Origin: Selenihalanaerobacter shriftii
Lineage (GTDB): Bacteria; Bacillota; Halanaerobiia; Halobacteroidales; Acetohalobiaceae
Length of the DNA stretch: 64,000 nucleotides
Reading direction: 5' to 3'
NCBI RefSeq assembly: GCF_900167185.1
Contig: NZ_FUWM01000012.1
Coordinates: forward strand, 1-64,000
Shown here piece after piece: positions 42,071 through 52,523 of the stretch (position 1 is its first letter; each line of letters opens with the position of its first letter). The notes below the pieces were generated by a model that saw nothing but the letters and a program-made list of their open reading frames with translations, was not told the DNA's origin and made no database searches. A program made the position numbers and the translations under genes.

Positions 42071-42718
42071 ATTAAGTTAAGTAATAGACAGAATAAGATA
42101 ATAGAAATTGTAAAAAATGATGAGCCTATAACTAGTAAAGATATAGCTAATCAGTTAAACTTAACTCGTAGTGCCCTCCGGTCAGATCTATCTATTTTAA
42201 CTATGGCTAATATACTAGAAGCAAAACCAAGAGTTGGATATTTTTATGTACAAGATAGTTCTCATTTAACAGATTTTAATGAACTATATAATATAAAGCT
42301 TAGTAAGATTAAATCAGTACCGGTAGTAGTTAAAGAAGAAACTTCTGTTTATAATGCTATAGTCACTTTATTTTTAGAAGATGTTGGTTCTTTATTTGTG
42401 ATTGATGATGATGAGGCTTTAGTAGGGGTTATTTCAAGAAAAGATTTATTAAAGCTGACAATTGGTGAGACTGATATAAATCAAGTTCCAGTCAGTGTAG
42501 TTATGACTAGAATGCCAAATATAATTACTACTCGTGATAATGATACTGTTTTTGAAGCTGCTGAAAAGTTAGTAAATTATGAAATAGATGCCCTACCAGT
42601 GGTTGAGAATTTAACTGATAAAGCAGGAGTACCATTAGAAGATAAATTAAAGGTAATAGGTAGAGTCAGTAAAACAAATATTACTAGAGTATTTACTGAT
42701 TTTGGATTAGAGATGTAG
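42071..42718 (+). CDS. ccpN: CcpN-like transcriptional repressor with CBS domains, apparent AUU start
   Basis: About 215 residues from ATT 42071. The N-terminal helix-turn-helix (SKDIANQLNLTRSALRSDLS) and a CBS pair (about 75-215, with FVIDDDEALVGVISRKDLLK and ALPVVENL) match B. subtilis CcpN, which represses gluconeogenic genes. AAGGAGGGG (42056-42064) ends 6 bp before ATT, and family alignment begins there; TTG 42053 precedes the ribosome-binding site itself. It heads a unit with the second PPDK regulator, glpX and ppdK. Confidence 0.87.
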   Translation: MKLSNRQNKIIEIVKNDEPITSKDIANQLNLTRSALRSDLSILTMANILEAKPRVGYFYVQDSSHLTDFNELYNIKLSKIKSVPVVVKEETSVYNAIVTLFLEDVGSLFVIDDDEALVGVISRKDLLKLTIGETDINQVPVSVVMTRMPNIITTRDNDTVFEAAEKLVNYEIDALPVVENLTDKAGVPLEDKLKVIGRVSKTNITRVFTDFGLEM

Positions 42719-42731
42719 GGAGGGAGATAAT

Positions 42732-43553
42732 GTGTTAAGTAAAGCAGTTAATGGAGGTTTAACAGTATTTATTGTTTCAGACTCTATAGGCAAAACAGCA
42801 GAAACTGTAATTAATGCTGTAGCGAGTCAATTTAATGCCAATAATATTAAATTGAAAAAATTTACTAATGTAACTAGTATAGCTAAATTATCAGAAATAA
42901 TTAATAGAGCAGAAAAGAATAATGTAATTTTAGCTTATACTATTGTTTTGCCTGAATTATGTGAATATATAGAAGATGTAGCAAAGAAGTTGAGTATTGA
43001 AATAATAGATATTATGGGACCGACCATGTCTAAGTTTTCAGAGGTATTAGGACAAAAACCGCATTTAGAGCCAGGTCTAAATCGTAAAATAGATCAGGCT
43101 TACTTTGAGCGGATTGCTTGTATAGATTTTGCAGTAAGATGTGATGATGGAAAGGATTTAAGAAGGTTAAAAGAAGCTGATATTGTAGTAACTGGTGTCT
43201 CTAGGACTTCTAAAACACCATTAAGCATGTATTTAGCTCATCAAGGATATAAAGCAGCGAATATTCCTATAGTGCCTGAAGTAGATCCTCCCCAGGAGTT
43301 ATTTGATTTACCATCTTATAAAGTAGTTGGATTAACTATTGATCCAATTACTCTACAAGAGATTAGAAAGCAAAGGTTAAAAGCAATGCAGTTTAATAAA
43401 AATGCTGATTATGCCAAAGTAAATAGGATTTTAGATGAATTAGATTTTGCAGAAAAGATTATGAAGAAGATAGGTTGTATGATAATTAATGTAACTAATA
43501 AGTCGATTGAAGAGACAGCTAGTAAGATATTATCTGAAAGAGGTGAATTATAA
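42732..43553 (+). CDS. PPDK regulatory protein 2 (DUF299)
   Basis: 273 residues from GTG 42732 (GGAGGGAG upstream; an overlapping ATG at 42730 is out of frame). VSDSIGKTAETVINA and GVSRTSKTPLS are intact. Paralogue of the protein at 41049. Directly upstream of glpX and ppdK, so it is the better candidate for controlling PPDK. Confidence 0.92.
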   Translation: MLSKAVNGGLTVFIVSDSIGKTAETVINAVASQFNANNIKLKKFTNVTSIAKLSEIINRAEKNNVILAYTIVLPELCEYIEDVAKKLSIEIIDIMGPTMSKFSEVLGQKPHLEPGLNRKIDQAYFERIACIDFAVRCDDGKDLRRLKEADIVVTGVSRTSKTPLSMYLAHQGYKAANIPIVPEVDPPQELFDLPSYKVVGLTIDPITLQEIRKQRLKAMQFNKNADYAKVNRILDELDFAEKIMKKIGCMIINVTNKSIEETASKILSERGEL

Positions 43554-44537
43554 GTGGAAAGAGAATTAGCTTTAGAATTTGTTAGAGTAACAGAAGCAGC
43601 AGCTTTAGCTGCTGCACCATGGATGGGAAAAGGAGATAAAATTGCCGCCGATCAAGCCGCTGTAGATGCCATGAGAGCTGTATTTGACACTGTGAACATT
43701 AAAGGGACAGTAGTAATTGGAGAAGGGGAAAAAGACGAAGCCCCTATGCTTTATATTGGTGAAGAAATCGGATGTAGTGACTCACCTGAGTTAGATATAG
43801 CCGTTGACCCAGTAGAAGGAACTAATTTAGTTGCTAAGGGATCCCCAAACTCCTTATCAGTAGTAGCTGCTGCTAAAAAGGGTTGTTTATTAAAGACCCC
43901 GGTTTGGTATATGAAGAAGATAGCAGTAGGTCCCGAAGCTAATGGAGCAATTGATATTGAAGCAACGCCTACTGAAAATTTAAAGTCTGTGGCCAAAGCT
44001 AAGGGAAAGAATATTTCAGATATAACAGTAATCTTATTAGAACGACCTCGTCATGACGAAATGATTAAAGAGATTAGAAATGCTGGAGCTAGAATTAAAT
44101 TAATCAGTGATGGTGATGTCGCCGGCGGAATTGCTACGGCTTTAAGTCACACTGGTGTTGATATGTTAATGGGAATCGGTGGTGCCCCAGAAGGAGTGTT
44201 AACTGCCGCTGCTTTAAAATGTTTAGGTGGAGAGATTCAAGGTAAATTGCATATTAGAAATGAAGAAGAAGCCCAAAGGGCTAGAGAAATGGGAGTTGAT
44301 GATTTAGATCAAATCTTTACTACTGATGACTTAGCTAAAGGGAGAGATGTTATGTTCTCAGTGACTGGCATAACTAATGGAGAATTATTAAAAGGTGTTC
44401 AATATCATGGTGATGACCAGGTTGAAACTCATTCTATTGTAATGAGAAGTAAGACAGGAACAGTTAGACATATTAAAGCACATCATAAAATTAGTCAAAA
44501 ACCATCTTATTTTAAAGATGAAATTAATACTTTTTAA
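43554..44537 (+). CDS. glpX: Fructose-1,6-bisphosphatase class II
   Basis: 327 residues from GTG 43554, directly after the previous stop. GlpX-family segments include [16 protein letters not shown] and [19 protein letters not shown] (metal and phosphate binding) and [16 protein letters not shown]. It dephosphorylates fructose 1,6-bisphosphate in gluconeogenesis, in keeping with CcpN and PPDK in the same operon. Confidence 0.96.
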   Translation: MERELALEFVRVTEAAALAAAPWMGKGDKIAADQAAVDAMRAVFDTVNIKGTVVIGEGEKDEAPMLYIGEEIGCSDSPELDIAVDPVEGTNLVAKGSPNSLSVVAAAKKGCLLKTPVWYMKKIAVGPEANGAIDIEATPTENLKSVAKAKGKNISDITVILLERPRHDEMIKEIRNAGARIKLISDGDVAGGIATALSHTGVDMLMGIGGAPEGVLTAAALKCLGGEIQGKLHIRNEEEAQRAREMGVDDLDQIFTTDDLAKGRDVMFSVTGITNGELLKGVQYHGDDQVETHSIVMRSKTGTVRHIKAHHKISQKPSYFKDEINTF

Positions 44538-44555
44538 AAGGAGTTGATATTAAAA

Positions 44556-47201
44556 ATGTCAGCAAAGAATAAAGATATTTATTCATTTGAAGAAGGTTCC
44601 TTAGACTTAAAACCTTTATTAGGAGGTAAGGGAGCTAGTTTGGGAGAAATGACTACATTAGGTTTGCCAGTACCTCCAGGAATGACAGTAACTACAGAGG
44701 CTTGCAATCTTTATTATGAAAATAATGAAAAGTTAACAGAAGAACTTAAGGAAGGCATTAAAGAATACTTGATTGAGCTTGAAGAAAAAACAGGCAAGAA
44801 TTTTGGTGATAATGATAGTCCATTACTTTTATCGATTCGCTCAGGGGCAACGATTTCTATGCCAGGTATGATGGATACTATTTTAAATTTAGGTTTAAAT
44901 GATCAAGCTGTTGAAGGATTTGCTAAAGAAACTAATGATGAACGTTTTGCTTATGATTGTTATCGTCGTTTCATTCAAATGTTTGGGAATGTAGTTTTAA
45001 AGATTGAAGGTTATAAATTTGGTAGAGGTTTAGATGAATTGAAAGAAGAGGTTGGGGCAGAGAATGATTTGGCTTTAACTACTGAAGATTTAAAAGAATT
45101 AGTTTCTAGATATAAAGAAATTATTAAAGATGAGGCAGGAATTGATTTTCCACAAGATCCAATGGAACAGTTAATTACTGCTGTAGAAGCTGTTTTTGGT
45201 TCTTGGAACAATAAGCGAGCTATTATTTATAGAGATGCTCATGAGATTGATCATAGCTTAGGAACTGCTGTTAATATTCAAACAATGGTCTTTGGTAATA
45301 TGGGAGATGGTTCTGGAACAGGAGTTGTCTTTACTAGAAACCCATCCACTGGAGAGAATAAATTATATGGTGAATATTTATTAAATGCTCAGGGAGAAGA
45401 TGTAGTAGCTGGAATTAGAACTCCACAATCTATTCAAACTCTAAAAGAACAATTACCTGAAGTCTTTGATCAATTAGTAGAAGTAACAGAGACTTTAGAA
45501 GAACATTATAAGGATATGCAAGATATCGAATTTACTATTGAAAATGGACAATTATATTTATTACAGACTAGAACTGGAAAAAGAACAGCTAAGGCTGCCA
45601 TAAAAATAGCCGCTGATATGGTGGCAGAAGGATTAATAGAGATAGATGAAGCATTGTTAAGAGTAGAACCAAAACATATTGAAAAAGTATTACATCGACA
45701 AATAGACCCTGAAGTTGAAACTGAAGTAATAGCAAAGGGATTACCAGCTTCACCTGGTGCAGCTTCTGGAGAAGTAGTATTCTCTGCTGATGAAGCAGAA
45801 GAGTTAAAAGAGAAAGGAAAGAATGTACTCTTAGTTAGCTTAGAAACTACTCCAGAAGATATTCATGGAGTAATTGCTGCTGAAGGTGTCTTAACTACTC
45901 GTGGTGGGATGACTAGTCATGCTGCAGTAGTAGCTAGAGGAATGGGTAAATCTTGTGTTTGTGGATGTGAAGGAATTAATATTGATTTTGAGGTAGAAGA
46001 ATTTGTAGTTGGGGATACTACTGTCAAAAAAGGTGACAACCTTACTATTAATGGTGGAACCGGAGAAGTAATGGTTGGTAGCGTAAAGATGACAGAACCA
46101 AAATTAAGTGAAGAGTGTCAGCAAATTTTGAATTGGGCTGATGAATATAGAGATTTAGGTGTTAGAGCTAATGCAGATAACGGTCCTGATGCTCAGAAAG
46201 CATATGAATTTGGTACAGAAGGAATTGGGCTTTGTAGAACAGAACATATGTTCATGGCTCCTGATAGAGTGCCTATAGTACAAAAATTAATTCTTAGTGA
46301 GTCAGATGCAGAAAAAGAAGAAGCTTTAACTAAATTAGAACCAATGCAACGCCAAGATTTTGAAGAAATATTCACTGCACTGAAAGGTAAGCCAGTAACT
46401 GTTCGTTTATTAGACCCACCATTACATGAATTTTTACCTGATTTAACAGAGTTGGTTAAAGAAGTAACAGAATTACAGCAATCAGATGCCAATGAAGAAT
46501 TAAAAGAAAAACAAGAATTATTGAGAAAAGTAAAAGATATGAATGAATCAAATCCAATGTTAGGTTTTAGAGGTTGTCGTTTAGGTATTATGATTCCTGA
46601 AATTTATGAGATGCAGGTTAGTGCTATCTTTAAAGCAGCTATTAAATTAGTTAAAGAAGGTAAAGAAGTAGAACCTGAAATTATGCTTCCATTGATTACT
46701 CATGTAAACGAATTTAAGACGTTAAGAACTAGAGTAGAAAAAGTGGCTGATCAATTATTAGAAGAAGCAGGCTTAGATTTAGAATATAAGATCGGTACAA
46801 TGATTGAGTTGCCAAGAGCATGTATGACTGCTGATCAAATTGCCGAGGAAGCGGATTTCTTCTCCTTTGGGACTAATGATTTAACTCAGACTACTTTTGG
46901 TTTTAGTCGCGACGATGCAGAAAGTAAATTTTTACATTACTATGTAGAGAAAGAATTGCTTCCTGAGAATCCATTTATTTCTCTAGATGCAGATGGAGTT
47001 GGACGATTAGTTAATTTAGCTACTGATTCTGGTCGAGAAGTTAACCCAGATTTAAAGGTTGGGATTTGTGGTGAGCACGGTGGTGAACCGAAATCAATTG
47101 CTCTTTGCCATGAATATGGTTTGAATTATGTTAGTTGCTCTCCTTATCGAGTACCAGTAGCACGGTTAGCAGCTGCCCAAGCTAAAATCAAGAGTGAATA
47201 A
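44556..47201 (+). CDS. ppdK: Pyruvate, phosphate dikinase
   Basis: 881 residues from ATG 44556, 12 bp after AAAAGGAG; TTG 44544 abuts that site. N-terminal ATP-grasp (GGKGASLGEM, FTRNPSTGE), the swivelling phosphohistidine site TRGGMTSHAAVVARGMGK, and the C-terminal PEP/pyruvate barrel (GLCRTEHMF, SFGTNDLTQ). The Thr beside the catalytic His is the target of the regulatory protein. It interconverts pyruvate and PEP with ATP and Pi. Confidence 0.97.
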   Translation: MSAKNKDIYSFEEGSLDLKPLLGGKGASLGEMTTLGLPVPPGMTVTTEACNLYYENNEKLTEELKEGIKEYLIELEEKTGKNFGDNDSPLLLSIRSGATISMPGMMDTILNLGLNDQAVEGFAKETNDERFAYDCYRRFIQMFGNVVLKIEGYKFGRGLDELKEEVGAENDLALTTEDLKELVSRYKEIIKDEAGIDFPQDPMEQLITAVEAVFGSWNNKRAIIYRDAHEIDHSLGTAVNIQTMVFGNMGDGSGTGVVFTRNPSTGENKLYGEYLLNAQGEDVVAGIRTPQSIQTLKEQLPEVFDQLVEVTETLEEHYKDMQDIEFTIENGQLYLLQTRTGKRTAKAAIKIAADMVAEGLIEIDEALLRVEPKHIEKVLHRQIDPEVETEVIAKGLPASPGAASGEVVFSADEAEELKEKGKNVLLVSLETTPEDIHGVIAAEGVLTTRGGMTSHAAVVARGMGKSCVCGCEGINIDFEVEEFVVGDTTVKKGDNLTINGGTGEVMVGSVKMTEPKLSEECQQILNWADEYRDLGVRANADNGPDAQKAYEFGTEGIGLCRTEHMFMAPDRVPIVQKLILSESDAEKEEALTKLEPMQRQDFEEIFTALKGKPVTVRLLDPPLHEFLPDLTELVKEVTELQQSDANEELKEKQELLRKVKDMNESNPMLGFRGCRLGIMIPEIYEMQVSAIFKAAIKLVKEGKEVEPEIMLPLITHVNEFKTLRTRVEKVADQLLEEAGLDLEYKIGTMIELPRACMTADQIAEEADFFSFGTNDLTQTTFGFSRDDAESKFLHYYVEKELLPENPFISLDADGVGRLVNLATDSGREVNPDLKVGICGEHGGEPKSIALCHEYGLNYVSCSPYRVPVARLAAAQAKIKSE

Positions 47202-47220
47202 TCAATCTTAATTGGTTTAA

Positions 47221-47255
47221 AGAGATAAGATATTTTTCATCTTATCTCTTTTTTA
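47221..47255 (+). terminator. Terminator after ppdK
   Basis: 11-bp stem AGAGATAAGAT/ATCTTATCTCT with 7-nt loop and T6. Confidence 0.92.
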
Positions 47256-47364
47256 TATTTTCTTTTACTTTTTCTTTTTTAAAGGAATTCTTAAGGGGAT
47301 TGTGTAATAATAATATAACAGTTAAAAGAGATACTATACCCTTAAGGAAGGTGAGTTAAGAGAA

Positions 47365-48375
47365 ATGACTCACAGAGAAAATTTAGAAGAATTAGAAAAA
47401 AGTTACTTAGATAAGAGGGCTACTTTAAGTACAGAAACAGCAGGCAGAAAGTATAAAGAACTTAAATGTGAAGTGAGGACTGCGTTTCAAAGGGACCGAG
47501 ACCGCATTATTCATTCTAAAGCATTTAGGCGTTTAAAACATAAGACTCAAGTGTTTATTGCTCCTGAAGGAGATCATTATAGAACTCGTTTAACCCATAC
47601 ACTAGAGGTAGCACAGATAGCTAGAACGATTGCTAGAGCGTTATGCTTAAATGAGGATTTAACAGAAGCTATAGCCCTAGGTCATGATTTGGGTCATACT
47701 CCTTTTGGGCATGCTGGTGAAGAAGCATTAGCTGAAGTATACATAAAGGATTTTAAGCATAATCAACAAAGTTTGAGAGTGGTAGAACTATTAGAAGATA
47801 AATCTGATGATTACCCTGGGTTGAATTTAACTCTTGAAGTTAGAGATGGGATTTTAAATCATACAGGTGAAGTACAACCTATGACTTTAGAAGGGCAGAT
47901 TGTTAAAATAGCAGATAGGGTTGCATATATTAATCATGATATAGATGATGCATTACGTGCTGAGATTATATCTAAAAATGATCTTCCAAAATCTGCTCTA
48001 GAAGTACTAGGGGAGGAGAATTCCAAGAGGATTGACATAATGGTTAAGGATATTATAGATAATAGTCAATATCGCAATAGAATTCATATGAGTCAAGAGG
48101 TAAGTAAGGAAACAAATAATTTAAGAAGTTTTCTCTATGAAACAGTCTATATTGGCTCACGGGCTAAAACAGAAGAAGATGAGGCTAAGGAATTATTAAA
48201 GAATCTCTTTACTCATTATAATAAATATCCTGACAATCTCCCAGATGAGTTTAAAAATAGGAGAGAGGAAATGCTTTTACCAAGGATAGTTGCAGATTAT
48301 GTCGCTGGAATGACAGATAGATATGCTTTAAAAAGAGGTAAAGAGTTATTCTTACCTCAACCGTGGTTAGGATAA
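47365..48375 (+). CDS. dgt: dGTPase-like HD phosphohydrolase
   Basis: 336 residues. FQRDRDRIIHSKAFRRLKHK and the HD signature RTRLTHTLEVAQIARTIA, then ALGHDLGHTPFGHAGE. Splits dGTP (or other dNTPs) into nucleoside and triphosphate. It precedes yqxD-like, dnaG and rpoD, a common Firmicute order. AAGGAAGGTGAG is upstream. Confidence 0.93.
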   Translation: MTHRENLEELEKSYLDKRATLSTETAGRKYKELKCEVRTAFQRDRDRIIHSKAFRRLKHKTQVFIAPEGDHYRTRLTHTLEVAQIARTIARALCLNEDLTEAIALGHDLGHTPFGHAGEEALAEVYIKDFKHNQQSLRVVELLEDKSDDYPGLNLTLEVRDGILNHTGEVQPMTLEGQIVKIADRVAYINHDIDDALRAEIISKNDLPKSALEVLGEENSKRIDIMVKDIIDNSQYRNRIHMSQEVSKETNNLRSFLYETVYIGSRAKTEEDEAKELLKNLFTHYNKYPDNLPDEFKNRREEMLLPRIVADYVAGMTDRYALKRGKELFLPQPWLG

Positions 48376-48532
48376 TAAATGTATAATTCAATAGAAAATG
48401 GAAATAATAATTTTGGATTCTAATGGTAATAATATATATTTATTTATAAAATTATCTTCCATGAAGAAGGAATTTGGTGATTTTTATCGAAAAATTGTTA
48501 TTGTTGCCTATTTTATATGATTGGAGATTAAA

Positions 48533-48970
48533 ATGAAAATTCTAGTTGATGCTGATGCTTGTCCAGTTAAAGATTTAATTATTGAAATTGCAGCTAAGGT
48601 GAATTATCAAGTGACATTAGTTAGCAGTGTGTCACATTGGTCTAATAGTATAGATAACAATGAATTAGTAAAATATATTGTTGTTGATAACTTACCTGAA
48701 GCTGCGGATATGAAGATAATTAATTTAGCCAATTGTGGTGATGTTGTAATAACTCAGGATTACGGTTTAGCAGCTATGTTATTAGGAAAAGAAGTAAAAG
48801 TATTATCACCACGGGGAAAATTATTTACAGATGAGAATATTAATTATCTTTTAAGTAAACGACATCATTCGGCTAAGTTGCGTAGAAGTGGTAATAAAAC
48901 TAAAGGTCCTAGCAAGTATTCTAAGTCTGATCGGAAAAGATTTGAACGCGTTTTAAAAGAAATAATTTAG
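48533..48970 (+). CDS. YaiI/YqxD (UPF0178) family protein
   Basis: 145 residues from ATG 48533 (GGAGAT upstream). LVDADACPVKDLI at the start, VITQDYGLAAMLL and a basic C-terminus. PIN-like nuclease fold predicted for the family, no known role. Sits before dnaG as in Bacillus. Confidence 0.9.
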   Translation: MKILVDADACPVKDLIIEIAAKVNYQVTLVSSVSHWSNSIDNNELVKYIVVDNLPEAADMKIINLANCGDVVITQDYGLAAMLLGKEVKVLSPRGKLFTDENINYLLSKRHHSAKLRRSGNKTKGPSKYSKSDRKRFERVLKEII

Positions 48971-48997
48971 ATTCTTATGATCTAAGGGTGAGGTGCT

Positions 48998-50824
48998 TTG
49001 GCATATATAAATGATGATTTTATAGATGAGGTTAGAACTGGCAATAATATAATCGATGTGATATCTGATTATCTTAAATTGGATCAGGCAGGAAATAATT
49101 ATAAAGGCTTATGTCCTTTTCACAACGAAAAGACTCCATCTTTTATGGTGAGTCCTGAAAAACAGTTATATCACTGCTTTGGTTGTGGAGCTGGTGGAAA
49201 TGTTTTTAATTTTATTATGGAAATTGAGAATTTAGAGTTTGTAGAAGCAGTTAAAATATTAGCAGAAAGAATAGGCCTTTCTTTACCTAAACAAGGAGGG
49301 GTTAAAGAGAGACAGACTACTGAAAAAAGTGAAATATATGAAATTCATGATTGGGCTACTAAGTATTTTAATTATCTTTTAACCGAAGTAGACCAGGGAT
49401 CAGAGGCATACAATTATTTAAGACAGCGAGAAATCAAGCGTAAAACTATTGATAAGTTTAAATTAGGTTATGCGCCAGACAGTTGGGAATCCCTATTTAA
49501 GTTTTTAAAAAAGAAAGGTTATTCAGCTCAAAGAATTCATCAAGCTGGTTTAATTATTCCTCGTAAAAAAGGAAAGGGATATTATGATAGGTTTCGTAAT
49601 CGAGTAATTTTTACTATTTTTAATTCTAGAGGGCGCGTAATCGGTTTTGGTGGTAGAGTTTTAGATGATTCTCATCCTAAATACTTAAATTCACCGGAAA
49701 CTATGATATTTAATAAAAAGCGCAATTTATATGGATTTAATTTAGCCAAAAAAGAGATAAGAAATTCAGAAAGTGCAATTATTGTTGAAGGATATACTGA
49801 TGTAATTACGGGATATCAAGCAGGAATCCATAACATGGTTGCTTCTTTAGGTACTTCTTTAACTAAAGAGCAGGCTAAGTTATTAAGTCGCTACGCAGAA
49901 CGTGCGTATATAGCGTATGATGGAGATGCTGCTGGTGAACAAGCTACTTTGCGTGGGTTAAATATCTTAAAAAAAGAAGGTATTGAGGTTTATGTAGTTG
50001 ACTTACCATCAGGAGCAGATCCGGATGAAGTAATTAGAGAGAGAGGACAAGAATATTTTAATTCTTTATTAAAAGAGGCTATGTCATTAATTGAATTTAA
50101 GATAGAACAAATCTTATTAGATGATGGATCAATTAGAGTTGAAGATAAAGTAAAGAAAGTGGATCAGATAATTCCGATTTTAGCTGAGATAGATAATGAA
50201 ATTGAACAGACGGAATATGTTAAGAAAGTGGCTAATAAAATAGATACAGAGATTAAGGCAATAAAAGCGAGATTAAAGAAATATCTTTATCAAAAAGATA
50301 AGGATAGAAATTATAAAAACTGGGATAATAAAGATAAATCTAACTATAGTGCGGCTGAAAATGATGAAGAATCAAACATTTATATAGAATCAGCAAGGAA
50401 ACTTTTAGAATTAATGTTAACAGATATTCAAATATTAAATTTAGTTAAAGAAGAACTCGATGCAGAGGACTTTATTACACCTAAATATCAATCTGTTGCA
50501 GATCTTATTTTTGGGTTAGAAAATTTAAATGTAGGGAAACTTTTAGATCAAGTAAATAATATGGAGATTAAAGAATTGTTAACTAAATTATCAGTTAGTA
50601 TTAATTATGAAGAGGGTTTTGGAGAGTATCAGATCAAGGAAGATGCTAGAGGATATATAAAAAAAATAAAGGAGTATCAACTTAAGATGAAGAAAGAAAA
50701 ACTAGAAAAAGAAATACAAGAATATGAAGCAAGTGGTGACTTTGCTAAGCTTAGACCACTTTTAAGAGAATATCAAAATTTATTTGCCAATAATTCTGAT
50801 ATCATTGGAAAGGAGGGGAATTAA
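48998..50824 (+). CDS. dnaG: DNA primase
   Basis: 608 residues from TTG 48998. CHC2 zinc finger ([20 protein letters not shown], about residues 40-65), Toprim domain with IIVEGYTDV and [11 protein letters not shown], and a helicase-binding C-terminal region rich in Lys/Glu. Makes the RNA primers for replication. The stop overlaps the rpoD start (TAATG). Confidence 0.96.
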   Translation: MAYINDDFIDEVRTGNNIIDVISDYLKLDQAGNNYKGLCPFHNEKTPSFMVSPEKQLYHCFGCGAGGNVFNFIMEIENLEFVEAVKILAERIGLSLPKQGGVKERQTTEKSEIYEIHDWATKYFNYLLTEVDQGSEAYNYLRQREIKRKTIDKFKLGYAPDSWESLFKFLKKKGYSAQRIHQAGLIIPRKKGKGYYDRFRNRVIFTIFNSRGRVIGFGGRVLDDSHPKYLNSPETMIFNKKRNLYGFNLAKKEIRNSESAIIVEGYTDVITGYQAGIHNMVASLGTSLTKEQAKLLSRYAERAYIAYDGDAAGEQATLRGLNILKKEGIEVYVVDLPSGADPDEVIRERGQEYFNSLLKEAMSLIEFKIEQILLDDGSIRVEDKVKKVDQIIPILAEIDNEIEQTEYVKKVANKIDTEIKAIKARLKKYLYQKDKDRNYKNWDNKDKSNYSAAENDEESNIYIESARKLLELMLTDIQILNLVKEELDAEDFITPKYQSVADLIFGLENLNVGKLLDQVNNMEIKELLTKLSVSINYEEGFGEYQIKEDARGYIKKIKEYQLKMKKEKLEKEIQEYEASGDFAKLRPLLREYQNLFANNSDIIGKEGN

Positions 50825-51939
50825 TGACTGAGAAAAACCGTAAAGTAATTGAAAAGGAAGTTAAGAAGTTAATTAAAAAAGGAAAAAAAGATGGTAATTT
50901 AAGCTATGAAGAGATAATGGATGCATTATCTGAAGTTGAGTTAAGCCCTGAACAGATAGATGATATATATGAAACATTGGCTGATGTGGGGATTGAGGTT
51001 GCTAATCAGGAGCAAGAAGGCGATAATAAAGATAAAAAGTCTAAGGATAATGCAGAAGAAGAAGATGATGATAATAGTAGTGATTTAGACCTTAGTGTTC
51101 CAGATGGAGTAGGGATAGATGATCCTGTTCGTATGTATTTAAAGGAGATTGGGAAAGTACCATTATTAACTGCAGAAGAAGAAGTTTCATTAGCTAAAAG
51201 AATGGAAGCAGGCGATGAAGAGGCTAAGCAAATGCTAGCAGAGGCTAATTTACGATTGGTAGTTAGTATTGCTAAAAAATATGTGGGTAGAGGAATGTTA
51301 TTTTTAGATTTAATTCAAGAAGGTAATTTAGGTTTGATTAAAGCTGTAGAGAAGTTTGATTATACTAAAGGATATAAATTTAGTACCTATGCAACTTGGT
51401 GGATTAGACAAGCTATTACTCGTTCTATAGCTGATCAGGCAAGAACGATTAGAATTCCAGTGCATATGGTAGAAACAATCAATAAAGTAATAAGAGTCTC
51501 TAGACATCTTTTACAGGAATTAGGTAGAGAAGCAACTCCTGAAGAGATAGCAGCAGAAATGGATTTAACCGAAGAGAAGGTACAAGAGATTATGAAAATT
51601 GCTCAAGAACCAGTTTCATTAGAAACTCCTATTGGGGAAGAAGAGGATAGTCATTTAGGAGATTTTATTGAGGATGAAGATGCTCCAGCGCCATCTGCTG
51701 CTGCATCATTTATGTTACTTCAAGAACAGCTTGATGAAGTCTTAGATACTCTAAGTGATCGCGAAAAGAGGGTGCTAGAGCTAAGATTTGGTGTTGAAGA
51801 TGGTCGTTCCCGTACTTTAGAGGAAGTGGGTAAAGAATTCGGAGTAACTAGAGAAAGAATTAGACAGATAGAGGCTAAGGCTTTACGTAAATTAAGACAT
51901 CCTAGCCGAAGTAAGAAATTAAAAGATTATTTAGATTAA
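50824..51939 (+). CDS. rpoD: Principal sigma factor (sigma A)
   Basis: 371 residues. Region 1.1, then an acidic Asp/Glu linker, [16 protein letters not shown] (1.2), the region 2 core ([17 protein letters not shown]) and region 4 ([19 protein letters not shown]). GGAGGGG ribosome-binding site within the end of dnaG. Confidence 0.98.
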   Translation: MTEKNRKVIEKEVKKLIKKGKKDGNLSYEEIMDALSEVELSPEQIDDIYETLADVGIEVANQEQEGDNKDKKSKDNAEEEDDDNSSDLDLSVPDGVGIDDPVRMYLKEIGKVPLLTAEEEVSLAKRMEAGDEEAKQMLAEANLRLVVSIAKKYVGRGMLFLDLIQEGNLGLIKAVEKFDYTKGYKFSTYATWWIRQAITRSIADQARTIRIPVHMVETINKVIRVSRHLLQELGREATPEEIAAEMDLTEEKVQEIMKIAQEPVSLETPIGEEEDSHLGDFIEDEDAPAPSAAASFMLLQEQLDEVLDTLSDREKRVLELRFGVEDGRSRTLEEVGKEFGVTRERIRQIEAKALRKLRHPSRSKKLKDYLD

Positions 51940-52094
51940 TTTAAATGGAAATTTGTTAGAAATAATTATTTGTAAATATGAATGAGTAATTAAAAGATAA
52001 GTTTAGATAATCCGGGATAATCAAGTTAAATCATTAATAGAGTCTGTTGACCTTTTGATGATTTTATCATATAATATCTTTGTCTTACCAATGG

Positions 52095-52170
52095 TCCCCG
52101 ATAGCTCAGCTGGTAGAGCAGATGGCTGTTAACCATCGAGCCGTAGGTTCGAGTCCTACTCGGGGAGCCA
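52095..52170 (+). tRNA. tRNA-Asn (GUU)
   Basis: 76 nt with encoded CCA. Acceptor TCCCCGA/TCGGGGA, anticodon GTT at 52128-52130 in stem GATGG/CCATC. Confidence 0.97.
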
Positions 52171-52181
52171 TTTTGATTTTT

Positions 52182-52258
52182 GGACCCATAGCTCAGTTGG
52201 TCAGAGCACTCGGCTCATAACCGAGTAGTCCTAGGTTCGAATCCTAGTGGGTCCACCA
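52182..52258 (+). tRNA. tRNA with CAU anticodon (elongator Met or Ile2)
   Basis: 77 nt with encoded CCA; acceptor GGACCCA/TGGGTCC. The paired first base excludes initiator tRNA. The anticodon arm CTCGG-CTCATAA-CCGAG resembles the TilS-modified tRNA-Ile2 of bacilli as well as elongator Met; which one cannot be settled by eye. Confidence 0.9.
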
Positions 52259-52300
52259 TTTTATAATTTTATTAAAAATGGATTACATATTAAGTATATT

Positions 52301-52332
52301 AAACCCTTCATCATTAGATGAGGGGTTTTTAG
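52301..52332 (+). terminator. Terminator after the tRNA pair
   Basis: 12-bp stem AAACCCTTCATC/GATGAGGGGTTT, loop ATTA, T-run. Confidence 0.92.
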
Positions 52333-52523
52333 TTATATCTTTATTTACAATTGTAGATATGTGTTGACTTTGTTCTTTATAATAAAAATTGCAGGAACTT
52401 TTTAGACTCTATTGAATATAATGATATAGAGGTTATATATTAGTTATAATAGTTACCATAAATGTATATTATATTAATTAAGGTTTCTTTGGAGTAAATA
52501 ATTAAGATATGTGGTGAGTAAAA

